Below are positions 50,158-59,518 of a DNA stretch of 64,000 nt, one piece after another. The DNA is from Acidimicrobiales bacterium (lineage in GTDB: Bacteria; Actinomycetota; Acidimicrobiia; Acidimicrobiales; Aldehydirespiratoraceae). The notes beneath the pieces are model-generated. The model was not told the DNA's origin. It did no database searches and saw nothing but the letters and a program-made list of their open reading frames with translations. Each line of letters starts with the position of its first letter. The stretch's first letter is position 1. A program made the translations under genes and the position numbers. The stretch spans positions 34,582-98,581 of the forward strand of contig JAJCXZ010000016.1 in the NCBI GenBank assembly GCA_029263175.1. Direction: 5' to 3'.

Positions 50158-52083
50158 ATGCGTCGAACAACATTCGCCCGAGTGGCACTGCTGGGGCTCA
50201 TCGCAAGCTTTGTCGTGCCCACCGGGCCGGCGGCCGCGGCGGTCCCCGACGAACCGTTCATCACCATCGTGGGCGGCGGCTGGGGCCACGGCGTGGGCAT
50301 GAGCCAATACGGCGCGCTCGGGCGAGCCGAAGCAGGCCACACTCCCGAAGAGATCCTCACCTTCTATTACGACGGCACCACGATCGAGAATCGCTCCGAG
50401 GCGATCGACACGATCCTCGGCACCGGACTCCGGGTCCGCCTGAGCCCTCCACCCAATGGCAGTCGGCCCACGAGCGCCACCGTGACCGCCGAGGGAGATG
50501 CGAAGCTGTCGATCGAAATCGGCGCCTTCTCACAGGCGGAGGTCGGGGGGTCGGCAATCGTCACGATGGGAGCGATGGTCTCTGGTGCGGGCACACCTGC
50601 TGAAGATGACGACACCTGGGAATGGCATGTCGACGCCGGGGCCGGAGATATCTGCGGAGCAAGCTGTGTCGCCCGCGCCGCGCGAGTCCTGCGTCCCGAA
50701 GGCGCTGTCATCGACATCAGCGACAACGCCCAGGGCGCACAAGGCAGGCATGACACCGGCAATGTCGAGCTGGTCGGCCAAGACCAGAGCGTCGATGGCT
50801 TCTTCATCGTGCTGGCCGACGTTCCCATCGATGAATACCTCCAGGGAATCGCTGAGGTCCCTGCATCCTGGCCCGCCGAAGCCATTCAGGCGCAAGCGAT
50901 AGCCGCCCGGAGCTACGCCGTCGCCAAAGCGGAGAGTCGCCGGGCCGGTGGCCTCTCATTCGATGTCTACGACTCGGTCTGGGATCAGGTGTACGGCGGA
51001 CTCGATACGGAACACCCGAACATCACCGCCGCTGTCATGGCCACCACCGGTCAGGTCGTCGTCTATGACGACGCCATTGTGCGCACGTTCTACACCTCTT
51101 CGAACGGCGGCTACACCTCTGCTTCCGAAGACAGCTTCACCACGGCTGAGCCGTTTCACATCGCCAAGCCCGACCCGTTCGATCCCGCTCCTGATGAGGA
51201 CGGGGAACCCCAGAACGGGCGTTGGCAGTGGACGCGCATCTACACCCTCGACACCCTCTCGACCTGGTTGGAGAACCACAACACCACCGATGGTGCCGGC
51301 CAGGTTGACCGCATCACGATCAGTGGGGTGCCCCCGTCAGGCCGGGTCAACGATGCCGACGTCACGATCTACGGATCGGCCACGACACTTGGTGACGATG
51401 AGTCCCTCCACGGAATCTCGCTCTACACCGCGATCAACAAGGGAGCGTCAGACTGCAGCAGCGGCGAGACCGTCGATTGTGGCGACCTGTACTCGACCAA
51501 CTTCCAGATCATCACCTTCTACGACGTGCCGATCGATGCCTACTACTTCGATCCGGTCACCTGGATGGTACTCAACCAGCTGACCACCGGGGTCTCGCCC
51601 AACCAGTTCGCGCCGGACAAGGCCATCTCGCGGGCGGAGGTCGCCACCTTCCTGCACCGCTTCGCCGATCAACCGCCCGCAATCCTGCCCGGGCCCTTCG
51701 AGGACGTCGAGATCGGGGCCTTCTACGAGGAGGCAGTGTCGTGGATGGCAGAGACGGGGATCACCACCGGCACCAGTGCCATGGCGTTCTCACCAGGCGA
51801 GACGGTAACCCGCGGCCAGGCGGCCACGTTCCTGTGGCGGTTTGTCGGCTCACCCGCGCCGACCGTCGACAACATCTTCGACGATGTCGCCGGGGGCAGG
51901 TATTACACCGATGCAGTGCGCTGGATGGTGGAATGGGATATCACCACCGGCACATCCCCCACCACCTTTGCGCCCGACGACCCGCTGACACGCGCCCAGA
52001 TCGCCACCTTCCTGTGGCGCCTCGCGGGTGCGCCGGGTGCATTCCATCCCGGCACCACTCTCCCCTCATCGATGCGCCTATGA
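50158..52083 (+). CDS. secreted SpoIID/LytB-domain protein with three SLH-like modules
   Basis: A protein of 641 residues. Signal peptide 1-~28, then GGGWGHGVGMSQYGALG, then the core EVPASWPAEAIQAQAIAARSYAV, QVYGG and FYTSSNGGYTSAS. SpoIID proteins are lytic transglycosylases that cut peptidoglycan strands already stripped of stem peptides; the Glu of EVPASW is the expected catalytic acid. SLH-like modules fill ~458-630 (LTTGVSPNQFAP, ITTGTSAMAFSP, ITTGTSPTTFAP). The stop overlaps the amidase gene as ATGA. Confidence 0.9.
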   Translation: MRRTTFARVALLGLIASFVVPTGPAAAAVPDEPFITIVGGGWGHGVGMSQYGALGRAEAGHTPEEILTFYYDGTTIENRSEAIDTILGTGLRVRLSPPPNGSRPTSATVTAEGDAKLSIEIGAFSQAEVGGSAIVTMGAMVSGAGTPAEDDDTWEWHVDAGAGDICGASCVARAARVLRPEGAVIDISDNAQGAQGRHDTGNVELVGQDQSVDGFFIVLADVPIDEYLQGIAEVPASWPAEAIQAQAIAARSYAVAKAESRRAGGLSFDVYDSVWDQVYGGLDTEHPNITAAVMATTGQVVVYDDAIVRTFYTSSNGGYTSASEDSFTTAEPFHIAKPDPFDPAPDEDGEPQNGRWQWTRIYTLDTLSTWLENHNTTDGAGQVDRITISGVPPSGRVNDADVTIYGSATTLGDDESLHGISLYTAINKGASDCSSGETVDCGDLYSTNFQIITFYDVPIDAYYFDPVTWMVLNQLTTGVSPNQFAPDKAISRAEVATFLHRFADQPPAILPGPFEDVEIGAFYEEAVSWMAETGITTGTSAMAFSPGETVTRGQAATFLWRFVGSPAPTVDNIFDDVAGGRYYTDAVRWMVEWDITTGTSPTTFAPDDPLTRAQIATFLWRLAGAPGAFHPGTTLPSSMRL

Positions 52084-54005
52084 CGCTCCCGCGCCGCCAA
52101 CTCCTCCGGGCGGCCGCAGCAAGTCCAGTGTTCTTACTTGCACCCGGATTCGCGCGGCGTGCTCTTGCCAATCCCACCGCTCCCTCGGTGGTGGGAACCA
52201 CGCGTGTTGCCACCGCGAGTGGCGGTGTGTCGATCAGCTGGCACGCCGGTTCGAGTCCGGAGACGGTGGGCACCATCCGAGCGCTCGTCGACGGGGTCTG
52301 GTCAGCCCCGATCCCCGTGCACCCCGATCATCACCATGGACCCGAGAGCACCGACGGACGGACCCACAGCCAAGCGGTGATCGTGCCGGGCGCGGCGGTC
52401 TACGAGATCACGCCGGCAAGTGCCGGATTTCGCTACGACATCCACCCCCTTGATCCCGCGCCCCGCCGCCTGGGCCTGCTCGCCGACGACGGCCTCACCC
52501 GCTTCGAGCCACTTCCGGGTCTTGAAATCATCGAGCGCAGCAACTGGACCGACCGTGCACGCCTCGACACGATCGACTGTGTGATCGGGTCCTCGGTCTT
52601 CGGACTCGGCTGTCGTTCCGACGTCGGCCTCCGGCACGCCGTCATTCATCACACCGTCAATGTCAACGACTACGCCATGGAAGACGTGCCCAGCCTCCTC
52701 GACGGAATCCAGCGTTACCACATGTTCACACGCGGTTGGGACGACATCGCCTACAACTTCGTGATCGATCGCTTCGGGCGCATCTGGCAGGCTCGAGCGG
52801 CCGATCTCCTCGAACCCATCACCGGTGGCCACACGACAGGGCTCAATGCCGAGAGCGTCGGCGTCGCCCTTCTCGGGACATTCACCGACCATGATCCGGG
52901 TCAATCCGTGACCGACTCGCTCGGCCTGCTTCTGGGGTGGAAGCTCAGCCTCCACGGAATCGACCCACTCGGCGTCACCGAGGTCCGCTCCGGTGGCGGC
53001 GACTATGCCGAGCCCGGCGAGCGGGTGCTGGTCGACAATATTTCGCCGCACCGAGCCAACCAGAGCACGAGTTGTCCGGGAGACGGCACCGTGGCTCGTC
53101 TCGACGAGATCCGCAGCGCCGCAGCTGAACTGGTGCCGGTCTTCGGCACCGTGGTCCCCCGCTACACCCTCGATCAGGTCGACGTGAGGGGCTGGGCAAT
53201 CGATCGATTCTCACCAACCACTCCCCTCGACATCGACGTTGTCGTCGACGGGGTCGCCACGACAACGGTGAGTGCACAAGACCTCGTGGCCGACCTCCAA
53301 GTGGAGTATCCGCAGGCCGGCAACGGTCACGGCTTCTCCCACACGGTTCCGATCGACCTCGACACAACGTCGATCGTCGTCACGGCGAAGACGGGCGACG
53401 GACGCAGCGCCGAGTTGATGGATCTCACGCTGTTCGCCACGTTCATCGATGTCGAGCCCCACCGATTCTTTGCCGCCGGTGTCTACTGGCTCCGGGAGAA
53501 CGAGCTGACGACGGGTACGTTGCCAGGCCTGTTCGAGCCGATGGACGAGCTGTCTCGCGGGCAGATGGCCGCCTTCCTCTGGCGGTTCATGGACCACCCC
53601 GTCGTCGACGACCAGGCACCGTTCATCGATGTGCAACGACCGAGTTGGTACGCCAGCGCCACCGACTGGCTCTTTGCCAGCGGCATAACCACAGGCACCG
53701 CCCCGGACCTGTTCTCGCCTGACGAATTCGTGACCCGGGGGCAGATGGCGACGTTCTTGTGGCGCCTCTGCGGGTCGATCGCACCGGATCAGCCATCGTC
53801 ATTCGAAGATGTGCCCGTTGGCCGCTACTTCACCGACGCGGTGGCGTGGCTGGCGGAAACCGAGATCACCACCGGCGTCACGCCGAAGCTCTTTGCCCCC
53901 GAGGCCTTTGTCACACGCGGCGAGATGGCCACGTTCCTCCAACGTCTGGCCACGACGCCCAAGGCTTGGGCCGTCGTCGCTCCACCATCGGTGGTCGCGA
54001 TCTGA
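52080..54005 (+). CDS. Tat-exported PGRP-type N-acetylmuramoyl-L-alanine amidase with three SLH-like modules
   Basis: A protein of 641 residues. The N-terminus PRRQLLRAAAASPVFLLAPG fits a Tat signal. The PGRP/amidase_2 domain (~148-350) shows IHHT (His190/191), Tyr225 in AYNFVID, and SPHRANQSTSCPGD (His324, Cys332): the zinc ligands and Tyr of active amidases. A beta-rich segment follows, then three SLH-like modules (~455-630). ATG 52080 overlaps the SpoIID stop; a longer open frame upstream is a shadow of that gene. Amidase plus transglycosylase suggests stepwise peptidoglycan cutting. Confidence 0.9.
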   Translation: MTLPRRQLLRAAAASPVFLLAPGFARRALANPTAPSVVGTTRVATASGGVSISWHAGSSPETVGTIRALVDGVWSAPIPVHPDHHHGPESTDGRTHSQAVIVPGAAVYEITPASAGFRYDIHPLDPAPRRLGLLADDGLTRFEPLPGLEIIERSNWTDRARLDTIDCVIGSSVFGLGCRSDVGLRHAVIHHTVNVNDYAMEDVPSLLDGIQRYHMFTRGWDDIAYNFVIDRFGRIWQARAADLLEPITGGHTTGLNAESVGVALLGTFTDHDPGQSVTDSLGLLLGWKLSLHGIDPLGVTEVRSGGGDYAEPGERVLVDNISPHRANQSTSCPGDGTVARLDEIRSAAAELVPVFGTVVPRYTLDQVDVRGWAIDRFSPTTPLDIDVVVDGVATTTVSAQDLVADLQVEYPQAGNGHGFSHTVPIDLDTTSIVVTAKTGDGRSAELMDLTLFATFIDVEPHRFFAAGVYWLRENELTTGTLPGLFEPMDELSRGQMAAFLWRFMDHPVVDDQAPFIDVQRPSWYASATDWLFASGITTGTAPDLFSPDEFVTRGQMATFLWRLCGSIAPDQPSSFEDVPVGRYFTDAVAWLAETEITTGVTPKLFAPEAFVTRGEMATFLQRLATTPKAWAVVAPPSVVAI

Positions 54006-54009
54006 CCGA

Positions 54010-55098
54010 TCAGGTCGAAGGCGGCCGATTCCCCATGGCCCCGGCGGGAACCGGTCGCCTCGCGAGCTCATAGGTCCAGGTGGTGAGGTCATCGACGGGA
54101 TCACCGCACCAGTCCAGCATCGCTTCCCGCCCGGCCGCCTGGGCGACGTGGGCTGCATCCAGGTCGCCCAGAAGTCGCTCGAGCTCAGCAAAGAAGGCTG
54201 ACTCGTCCTCCAGCGCAAACGCCTTCGTGAGCCCCCATCGTTCCTCCAGCTCGACCTGGTACGGGTGACGACCGGCCCAGGTGTTGTAGCGAAGGGACGG
54301 CACGCCGATCACTCCCGCTTCTGAGCAGACGGTTTGGCTGTCGCCGACAACCAGGTCACAGGCCGCGAGCACATGGTGGAAACGTTCCGGCGCGGTGGGG
54401 ACGCGGAGCCCGGCGAGCTCAGACGGCAGCTCCTCTTCCGATGAGATGACGACCTTCCCCCGGGAACGGAGCATCTCCAGAATGCGGTCGATCTGTGCTC
54501 GGGTCATCCCGGCCTCGCTCACATCATGGCTCGCGGTGAATGCGGTGAGCCGCAACAGGAAGAGGCGCTCGCCTGGCGCCGCACCGAGCTCCTGTCGGAT
54601 GCTCGGGTCGGGCTCGAACCTCGATGGGTGCAGGTAGAAGAGTTCTTTGTAGCCCTGGTAGCGGCGATGGTGTTTGCCGTAGGACTTCTCTGTCGCGGTC
54701 GGACTGGCGATCAGGTTCGCGAACGGCCCTGCCACGTAGTAGAGGAAGCCGGCCACATGGCCGTCATCGGTGTCGTACATCACCGGGGTGCGCGTGAGTC
54801 GGCCCGAATGAACCCCGGCCGGGGACCGGGTGAGGATCACATCCGGTTTGAACGAGCGGACGGCACGAAACGCTCGCCAGTCACGAACGAGAAGCTCTCG
54901 AGCCAGGGCCAGCATCGACGTGCCCGCCTGGGACGCACGGATGTGCGGTCTTCCTCGGGCCTCGATCAGCTCAACGACGGAGTCCTTGCCGGGGCGTGAC
55001 AACCAAAGCGTCTCCTCCCCGGCCGCGAGCAGACGATCCTCCACAGCACCCAATGTCCAAACATCGGCAGGGTGAACGGCGTCGATCAGAACCTTCAT
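54010..55098 (-). CDS. DUF354 family protein (GT-B-like, putative glycosyltransferase)
   Basis: A protein of 362 residues. KVLIDAVHPADVWTLGAVED at the N-terminus, PDVILTRSPAGVHSGRLT, YDTDDGHVAGFLYY, YQGYKELFYLHPSRF and CDLVVGDSQTVCSEAGVIGVPSLRYN match the DUF354 layout, which resembles MurG-like GT-B enzymes. Function is not established. ATG 55098 has TACCGT 9 nt upstream; the frame stays open far beyond, into the divergent gene, without support. Confidence 0.82.
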   Translation of the reverse strand: MKVLIDAVHPADVWTLGAVEDRLLAAGEETLWLSRPGKDSVVELIEARGRPHIRASQAGTSMLALARELLVRDWRAFRAVRSFKPDVILTRSPAGVHSGRLTRTPVMYDTDDGHVAGFLYYVAGPFANLIASPTATEKSYGKHHRRYQGYKELFYLHPSRFEPDPSIRQELGAAPGERLFLLRLTAFTASHDVSEAGMTRAQIDRILEMLRSRGKVVISSEEELPSELAGLRVPTAPERFHHVLAACDLVVGDSQTVCSEAGVIGVPSLRYNTWAGRHPYQVELEERWGLTKAFALEDESAFFAELERLLGDLDAAHVAQAAGREAMLDWCGDPVDDLTTWTYELARRPVPAGAMGNRPPST

Positions 55099-55107
55099 CG
55101 CCGCCGA

Positions 55108-55117
55108 ACGGTAGCTT
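55108..55117. promoter_or_regulatory. overlapping divergent -10 elements (TACCGT minus, TAGCTT plus)
   Basis: On the minus strand TACCGT (55108-55113) lies 9 nt before ATG 55098. On the plus strand TAGCTT (55112-55117) lies 6 nt before ATG 55124. The hexamers overlap by two bases in a 25-bp gap, so the two genes must compete for polymerase and both mRNAs should be leaderless. Confidence 0.5.
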
Positions 55118-55123
55118 CGCGGA

Positions 55124-56008
55124 ATGCGAACCGCGCTCCGTCGGCTGCTGGAGCAGCGAGCCCAACCGCTCCCACCCGTCTGGCGCAACGTGATTCTCGT
55201 GGTCGCAGCCTTCGGCGTCCTCGTGGCTTCGGTATGGGCATGGCGCTCGAGTGGCCTCGATGCGGCTGCGCTGCGATGGACGCCGATCGTGCTCCTCCTG
55301 CTTGTGGCCGCCCCGCTCAGCTTGCTCTTGAAGGCGGCCGAGTTCGCACTCGCGGCACGCGTCGCCGGCCAACGCCCACCCACATCCCGGCTTCTCGAGA
55401 TCGCCGTCGTCTCGTCGGCCGCCAACCTCCTGCCGCTCCCCGGCTCCCTGCTCGTGACGGTGCGGTCCATCTCCGAAGACGGCAGCAGCTACGGCACCGC
55501 CCTCGCGGCGAGTGCAGTTCCAGGATTCACCTGGCTCGGCGTCACCGGAGTCGGCGGCGGCATCGCCATTGTCATCGCCGGGCCGCCACTCCTCGGGGCG
55601 CTGATCATCGCGCTCGGCATCGCCGCTCTCAGCGCCACGCTGATTCTGTTTCGCACAACGGCGCCTCCGACCGGCCGGTTCGCTCTCGGCGCGTCGATCG
55701 TCGTTGTGGAGACCGGCTGGCTTGGCCTCAGCGCACTTCGACTGGGACTGGCCGTCACCGCGTTGGGCGTCGACATCGAGGCGGCTCAGGCCCTCGCCCT
55801 TTCGGTCGCGGGCGCGCTCACGGTGGCCATCGGATTCCTACCCGGCGGACTGGGGCTGCGCGAAGCGCTCCTCGCCGGGCTCAGCCCGCTGATCGGCCTG
55901 CCGTTCGACACTGGAGTCCTGCTCGGTTCGCTCGACCGCGTGGTCTGGCTACTCTTCCTGGCGATCGCCGGCGCATTTCTGGCGTCTTCCCGCCGAGCTC
56001 CGGCCTAG
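55124..56008 (+). CDS. LPG-synthase-TM/flippase-like integral membrane protein
   Basis: A protein of 294 residues with about seven membrane helices. Features of the lysylphosphatidylglycerol-synthase membrane family are SLLLKAAEFALAARVAG, AANLLPLPGSLLVTVR, a central LGVDIEAAQALALSVAGAL and GFLPGGLGLREALLAGL. Members are often found in glycan loci and thought to move lipid-linked intermediates. It converges on rmlD with no gap between the stops. Confidence 0.8.
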   Translation: MRTALRRLLEQRAQPLPPVWRNVILVVAAFGVLVASVWAWRSSGLDAAALRWTPIVLLLLVAAPLSLLLKAAEFALAARVAGQRPPTSRLLEIAVVSSAANLLPLPGSLLVTVRSISEDGSSYGTALAASAVPGFTWLGVTGVGGGIAIVIAGPPLLGALIIALGIAALSATLILFRTTAPPTGRFALGASIVVVETGWLGLSALRLGLAVTALGVDIEAAQALALSVAGALTVAIGFLPGGLGLREALLAGLSPLIGLPFDTGVLLGSLDRVVWLLFLAIAGAFLASSRRAPA

Positions 56009-56845
56009 CTACAGCAGCGAAGAGAGCAGCTCTCGGAGCGGCTCTCGAAAGTCCCGCAGTGGTGCGATCCCGAGGGTGGCGAGCACCTCGCTCGCGAGCA
56101 CAGAGTTGGCTGGACGCGGCGCCGGCCGTGGGGGAACGAGGTCAGCCGTTGAGATTGCTTCGACGCGGCTCGGATCGTGCCCGGCTTGGCGAGCAATCTC
56201 CTGCACAAACTGGAACCAGCTGACCGAACCCTCGTTGGCCACATGCACGATCCCGGCGTGACGTCGCCGGCCCAGCTCGGCTACCACACCCGCCAGATCC
56301 GCGGCGAACGTCGGGCATCCGATCTGGTCGTCGACGAATCGGAGGGTGTCATCTCCACCAAGAAGACGGAGCACGGTGAGCAGCATGTTCGGAGGCGTCC
56401 GGCTGCAGACCCATGACGTCCGAACAATGGTGGAGTCATGGCCGGCAAGCACCTCTCCGGCGAGCTTCGACTGCCCGTACACCGACCGGGGGTTGACCAT
56501 GTCGGACTCCACGTAGGGTTCCGGCTTCGTGCCGTCGAACACATAGTCGGTCGACAGGGTCACCAGGTGGGCGTCGCACCGTGACGCCGCCTCGGCCAGG
56601 ACACCGACCGCAGTCGCATTGACCGCCATCGCGAGCTCTGGCTCAGTTTCGCACCGGTCCACCGCGTTGAACGCGGCGCAGTTGACGATCAAATCGGGAT
56701 GAACCGCGTGCACGAGTTGTCGAACGGCTTCAGTGTCGGTGAGGTCGGCGTCCGATCGACGGGCGGCGATCACGTCGTCATCGGGAAAGCACGACACCAG
56801 TTCGGTGCCGACCTGTCCAGCCGCACCGACGATCAGTACTCTCAC
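56009..56845 (-). CDS. rmlD: dTDP-4-dehydrorhamnose reductase
   Basis: A protein of 278 residues, last step to dTDP-L-rhamnose. VGAAGQVGTEL (6-16), NCAAFNAVDRCE, STDYVFDGTK, YGQSKLAGE (catalytic YxxxK) and VRTSWVCS are RmlD signatures. GTG 56845 is chosen because it overlaps the rmlB stop as GTGA and directly precedes the Rossmann motif. Confidence 0.94.
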   Translation of the reverse strand: MRVLIVGAAGQVGTELVSCFPDDDVIAARRSDADLTDTEAVRQLVHAVHPDLIVNCAAFNAVDRCETEPELAMAVNATAVGVLAEAASRCDAHLVTLSTDYVFDGTKPEPYVESDMVNPRSVYGQSKLAGEVLAGHDSTIVRTSWVCSRTPPNMLLTVLRLLGGDDTLRFVDDQIGCPTFAADLAGVVAELGRRRHAGIVHVANEGSVSWFQFVQEIARQAGHDPSRVEAISTADLVPPRPAPRPANSVLASEVLATLGIAPLRDFREPLRELLSSLL

Positions 56846-57801
56846 GTCTGGGCCTTGAGCGGCTCCCACCACGCGCGGTTGTCGTGGTACCAACCGACGG
56901 TCTCGGCGAGCGCATCATCAAATGCTCGGCGAGGTCTCCATCCCAGACCACGGACCTTTGCGGTGTCGACCGAATAGCGGCGATCGTGGCCGAGTCGGTC
57001 GGCCACATGGTCGATTGCCGACTCGTCGCGGCCACAAAGCTCGAGGAGGCGATAGGTGATGTCGCGGTTCGTGACCTCGTTGCCGGCACCGATGTTGTAG
57101 ATCGCACCGATCGAGCCGGACCGGAGGACGAGGTCCACGGCCGCGCAGTTGTCGGCAACATGGCACCAGTCCCGGATGTTCAGCCCATCGCCATAGAGCG
57201 GCACCGAGAGCCCGTCGAAGAGGTTGGTGACAAAGAGCGGGATCAGCTTCTCGGGGAACTGATGGGGGCCGAAGTTGTTCGAGGACCGCGTCACCACGAC
57301 GGGCAGGTCATAGGTCGTGTGATAGCTCAAAGCGATCAGGTCAGACGACGCCTTCGACGCGGAGTAGGGCGAACGAGGATCCAGCAGATCGGTTTCGGCC
57401 GAGGATCCCTCCTCGACGGAGCCGTAGACCTCGTCGGTCGAGATGTGCAGCACCCGTTCGACCTCGTGGTGACGAGCGATGTCACAGATCACGTTCGTGC
57501 CGCTGCAGTTCGTACGGATGAAGTCATCCGGGCCGACGATCGAGCGGTCGACATGACTCTCCGCGGCAAAGTGTACGACCGCATCGGCACCTGCCATCGC
57601 CCCGGTGACCGCCGCGCGATCGGTGATGTCGCCGTGCACGAAATGAACGCTACGTGCGTCGATCAGATCCTGGATCGTGCGCACATCGCCGGCGTAGGTC
57701 AATGCGTCGAAGATCACGATCTCGTCGTCGTGGTTGGCGAGCACGTGGCGGACGTAGTTGCTGCCGATGAATCCGGCGGCACCGGTGATGAAGAGCTTCA
57801 T
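56842..57801 (-). CDS. rmlB: dTDP-glucose 4,6-dehydratase
   Basis: A protein of 319 residues. ITGAAGFIGSNYVRH, FAAESHVDRSI, HISTDEVYGSVEEGS (catalytic TDE), YSASKASSD (YxxxK) and RSSNNFGPHQFPEKLIPLF are diagnostic. It makes dTDP-4-keto-6-deoxyglucose for RmlC. It is coupled to rmlD by GTGA and lies 19 bp after rmlC. The likely operon promoter is upstream of rmlA. Confidence 0.96.
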   Translation of the reverse strand: MKLFITGAAGFIGSNYVRHVLANHDDEIVIFDALTYAGDVRTIQDLIDARSVHFVHGDITDRAAVTGAMAGADAVVHFAAESHVDRSIVGPDDFIRTNCSGTNVICDIARHHEVERVLHISTDEVYGSVEEGSSAETDLLDPRSPYSASKASSDLIALSYHTTYDLPVVVTRSSNNFGPHQFPEKLIPLFVTNLFDGLSVPLYGDGLNIRDWCHVADNCAAVDLVLRSGSIGAIYNIGAGNEVTNRDITYRLLELCGRDESAIDHVADRLGHDRRYSVDTAKVRGLGWRPRRAFDDALAETVGWYHDNRAWWEPLKAQT

Positions 57802-57820
57802 GAGGGTTCGAGGGTCGGGG

Positions 57821-58387
57821 TCAGGGAGTCACCACAGCACGAGGCCGCAGTTCATCTGAAAGGTCGGCCGCGAGCGGGTTGGCTTGATCGCGGGCTGACA
57901 GTATCGGGGTGGTCACACCCCAGTCCACGGTGACGCCGGGGTCGTTCCAGGCCACACCGAGCTCATCGGCCGGGTTGTAGTACTGATCCACCTGATAGCT
58001 GACCGTGCAGTCACTCAGAGCAGCGAAACCATGCCCGACGCCAGGCGGGATGTAGACGCCGTCGTGGCGATGCGAGCCGTCGGGTTGCACGCCGAGATCA
58101 GTGGTCCAGCACTCGCCCAGCGTGGGGCTGCCTTCACGGATGTCGAAGAGCACGACCCGCACGGTGCCGATCGGGACATACCAGTAGTCCGCCTGAAAGC
58201 GATGATAGTGAAGGCCCACCACGGTGCCGGCCTGTCGGTCGCCCCGGTTCGTCTGAACCATCTCGGGCCGACCGGGGAACCATTCGCGACGGTAGGTCTC
58301 GAGAAAGATCCCCCGCTCATCGCCGTGGATGGTCGGTTCGACCAGGAAGGCGCCGTCGATTACGGCCAGCGGTGTCACAGTGGTCAT
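57821..58387 (-). CDS. rmlC: dTDP-4-dehydrorhamnose 3,5-epimerase
   Basis: A protein of 188 residues with a cupin fold. FLVEPTIHGDERGIFLETYR, VQTNRGDRQAGTVVGLHYH (the catalytic His lies in LHYH), DIREGSPTLGECWT and YIPPGVGHGFAALSD are typical of RmlC. The ATG lies 1 nt after the rmlA stop, so the two genes are nearly coupled. Confidence 0.94.
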   Translation of the reverse strand: MTTVTPLAVIDGAFLVEPTIHGDERGIFLETYRREWFPGRPEMVQTNRGDRQAGTVVGLHYHRFQADYWYVPIGTVRVVLFDIREGSPTLGECWTTDLGVQPDGSHRHDGVYIPPGVGHGFAALSDCTVSYQVDQYYNPADELGVAWNDPGVTVDWGVTTPILSARDQANPLAADLSDELRPRAVVTP

Positions 58388-58388
58388 G

Positions 58389-59501
58389 TCATTCGATCCC
58401 GATATGGCAATGATCGCCGATCATCAGCCGGGTGGCGCGGGGCCGCCGCTGGTCGCGTTCGACCTCGGTGTCACGGCCGATGAGGCTGTCGGTCAGGCGA
58501 GGGATGTCGGTGATCACGCTGCGCCGCAGCACGACGGAGTTGTCGATCTCACTGCGAGTGATGCGGCAGTCGATCCCCACCGAGCTGTAAGGACCGATGT
58601 GGCTGTGGTCGATGACCGACCCCGCTCCGATCACGGCTGGTCCGCGGATGGTGCTGTTGATGACGGTGGCACCGCCCTCGACCACCACACGCCCCTCGAC
58701 GATGGAGTCTGCGTCCACGGCGCCGTCGATGCGCTGTTCGAGCGAGTCGAGCACAAGCCGATTGCATTCGAGGAGGGGGTCCTTCTTGCCGGTGTCGATC
58801 CACCATCCGGACAGCACGTCGTGAACGACGGTGTGCCCGTCATCGATCAACCGTTGGATCGCGTCGGTGATTTCAAGCTCGCCTCTCGGCGATGGCTCGA
58901 TCGCGGCCACAGCCTCGTGAATCGTCTTGTCGAAGAGATACACCCCGACCAGAGCGAGATTACTAGGTGGATTCGACGGCTTCTCGACGAGGCGGATCAC
59001 CTGATCAGCCTCGTTTAGCTCGGCCACGCCGAACGATGTCGGATCGTCGACCTCCGCCAACAGGATCTGCGCCGCCGGGGACACCGTGGGGGCCTCCCCG
59101 AGTTGCGGCGTGTTCGCGGCGGTTCTGGTGTCTTCGAATTGAGCGACGAAGCCGGCCAACCCCTGCTCCAGCATGTTGTCGCCGAGGTACATCACAAAGT
59201 CATCGTCACCCAGGAAATCGTGGGCGATCTGCACGCAGTGGGCGAGACCAAGCGGCTCATCCTGGGTGATGTAGGTCACCGAGACGCCGAAGGTCGAGCC
59301 GTCTCCCACGGCATCGCGGATCTCGTGTCCGGTGGCCGGCGAGATCACGATGCCGACCTCGGTGATGCCGGCGGCCGCCATGTCGTCGATGCCGTAGAAC
59401 AGGATCGGACGATTGGCGATCGGTACCAACTGCTTTGCGCTGGTGTGGGTGATCGGGCGAAGCCGTGTGCCGGCGCCGCCGCTGAGAATGAGACCCTTCA
59501 T
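58389..59501 (-). CDS. rmlA: glucose-1-phosphate thymidylyltransferase, long form
   Basis: A protein of 370 residues, first step of dTDP-rhamnose synthesis. LSGGAGTRLRPIT (6-18), KQLVPIANRPI, YLGDNMLEQG, LVEKPSNPPSNLALVGVY and LEITDAIQ define the nucleotidyltransferase. Unlike the ~290-residue E. coli RmlA, it carries a C-terminal left-handed beta-helix (VEGRVVVEGGATVINSTI and following), the StrD-type long form. Position at the head of rmlACBD supports dTDP use. Confidence 0.93.
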   Translation of the reverse strand: MKGLILSGGAGTRLRPITHTSAKQLVPIANRPILFYGIDDMAAAGITEVGIVISPATGHEIRDAVGDGSTFGVSVTYITQDEPLGLAHCVQIAHDFLGDDDFVMYLGDNMLEQGLAGFVAQFEDTRTAANTPQLGEAPTVSPAAQILLAEVDDPTSFGVAELNEADQVIRLVEKPSNPPSNLALVGVYLFDKTIHEAVAAIEPSPRGELEITDAIQRLIDDGHTVVHDVLSGWWIDTGKKDPLLECNRLVLDSLEQRIDGAVDADSIVEGRVVVEGGATVINSTIRGPAVIGAGSVIDHSHIGPYSSVGIDCRITRSEIDNSVVLRRSVITDIPRLTDSLIGRDTEVERDQRRPRATRLMIGDHCHIGIE

Positions 59502-59512
59502 CGTGCCTGCGA

Positions 59513-59518
59513 GTATTA
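59513..59518 (-). promoter_or_regulatory. candidate -10 element TAATAC for rmlACBD
   Basis: TAATAC on the minus strand starts with the TAA stop codon of the flippase gene and ends 11 nt before the rmlA ATG. It could give the rml genes their own promoter inside a longer operon. Confidence 0.35.

Noticed and set aside
51477..52079. N-terminal extension of the PGRP amidase frame
   Set aside because: It overlaps the SpoIID gene in another frame; the Tat signal and ATGA overlap show the real start at 52080.
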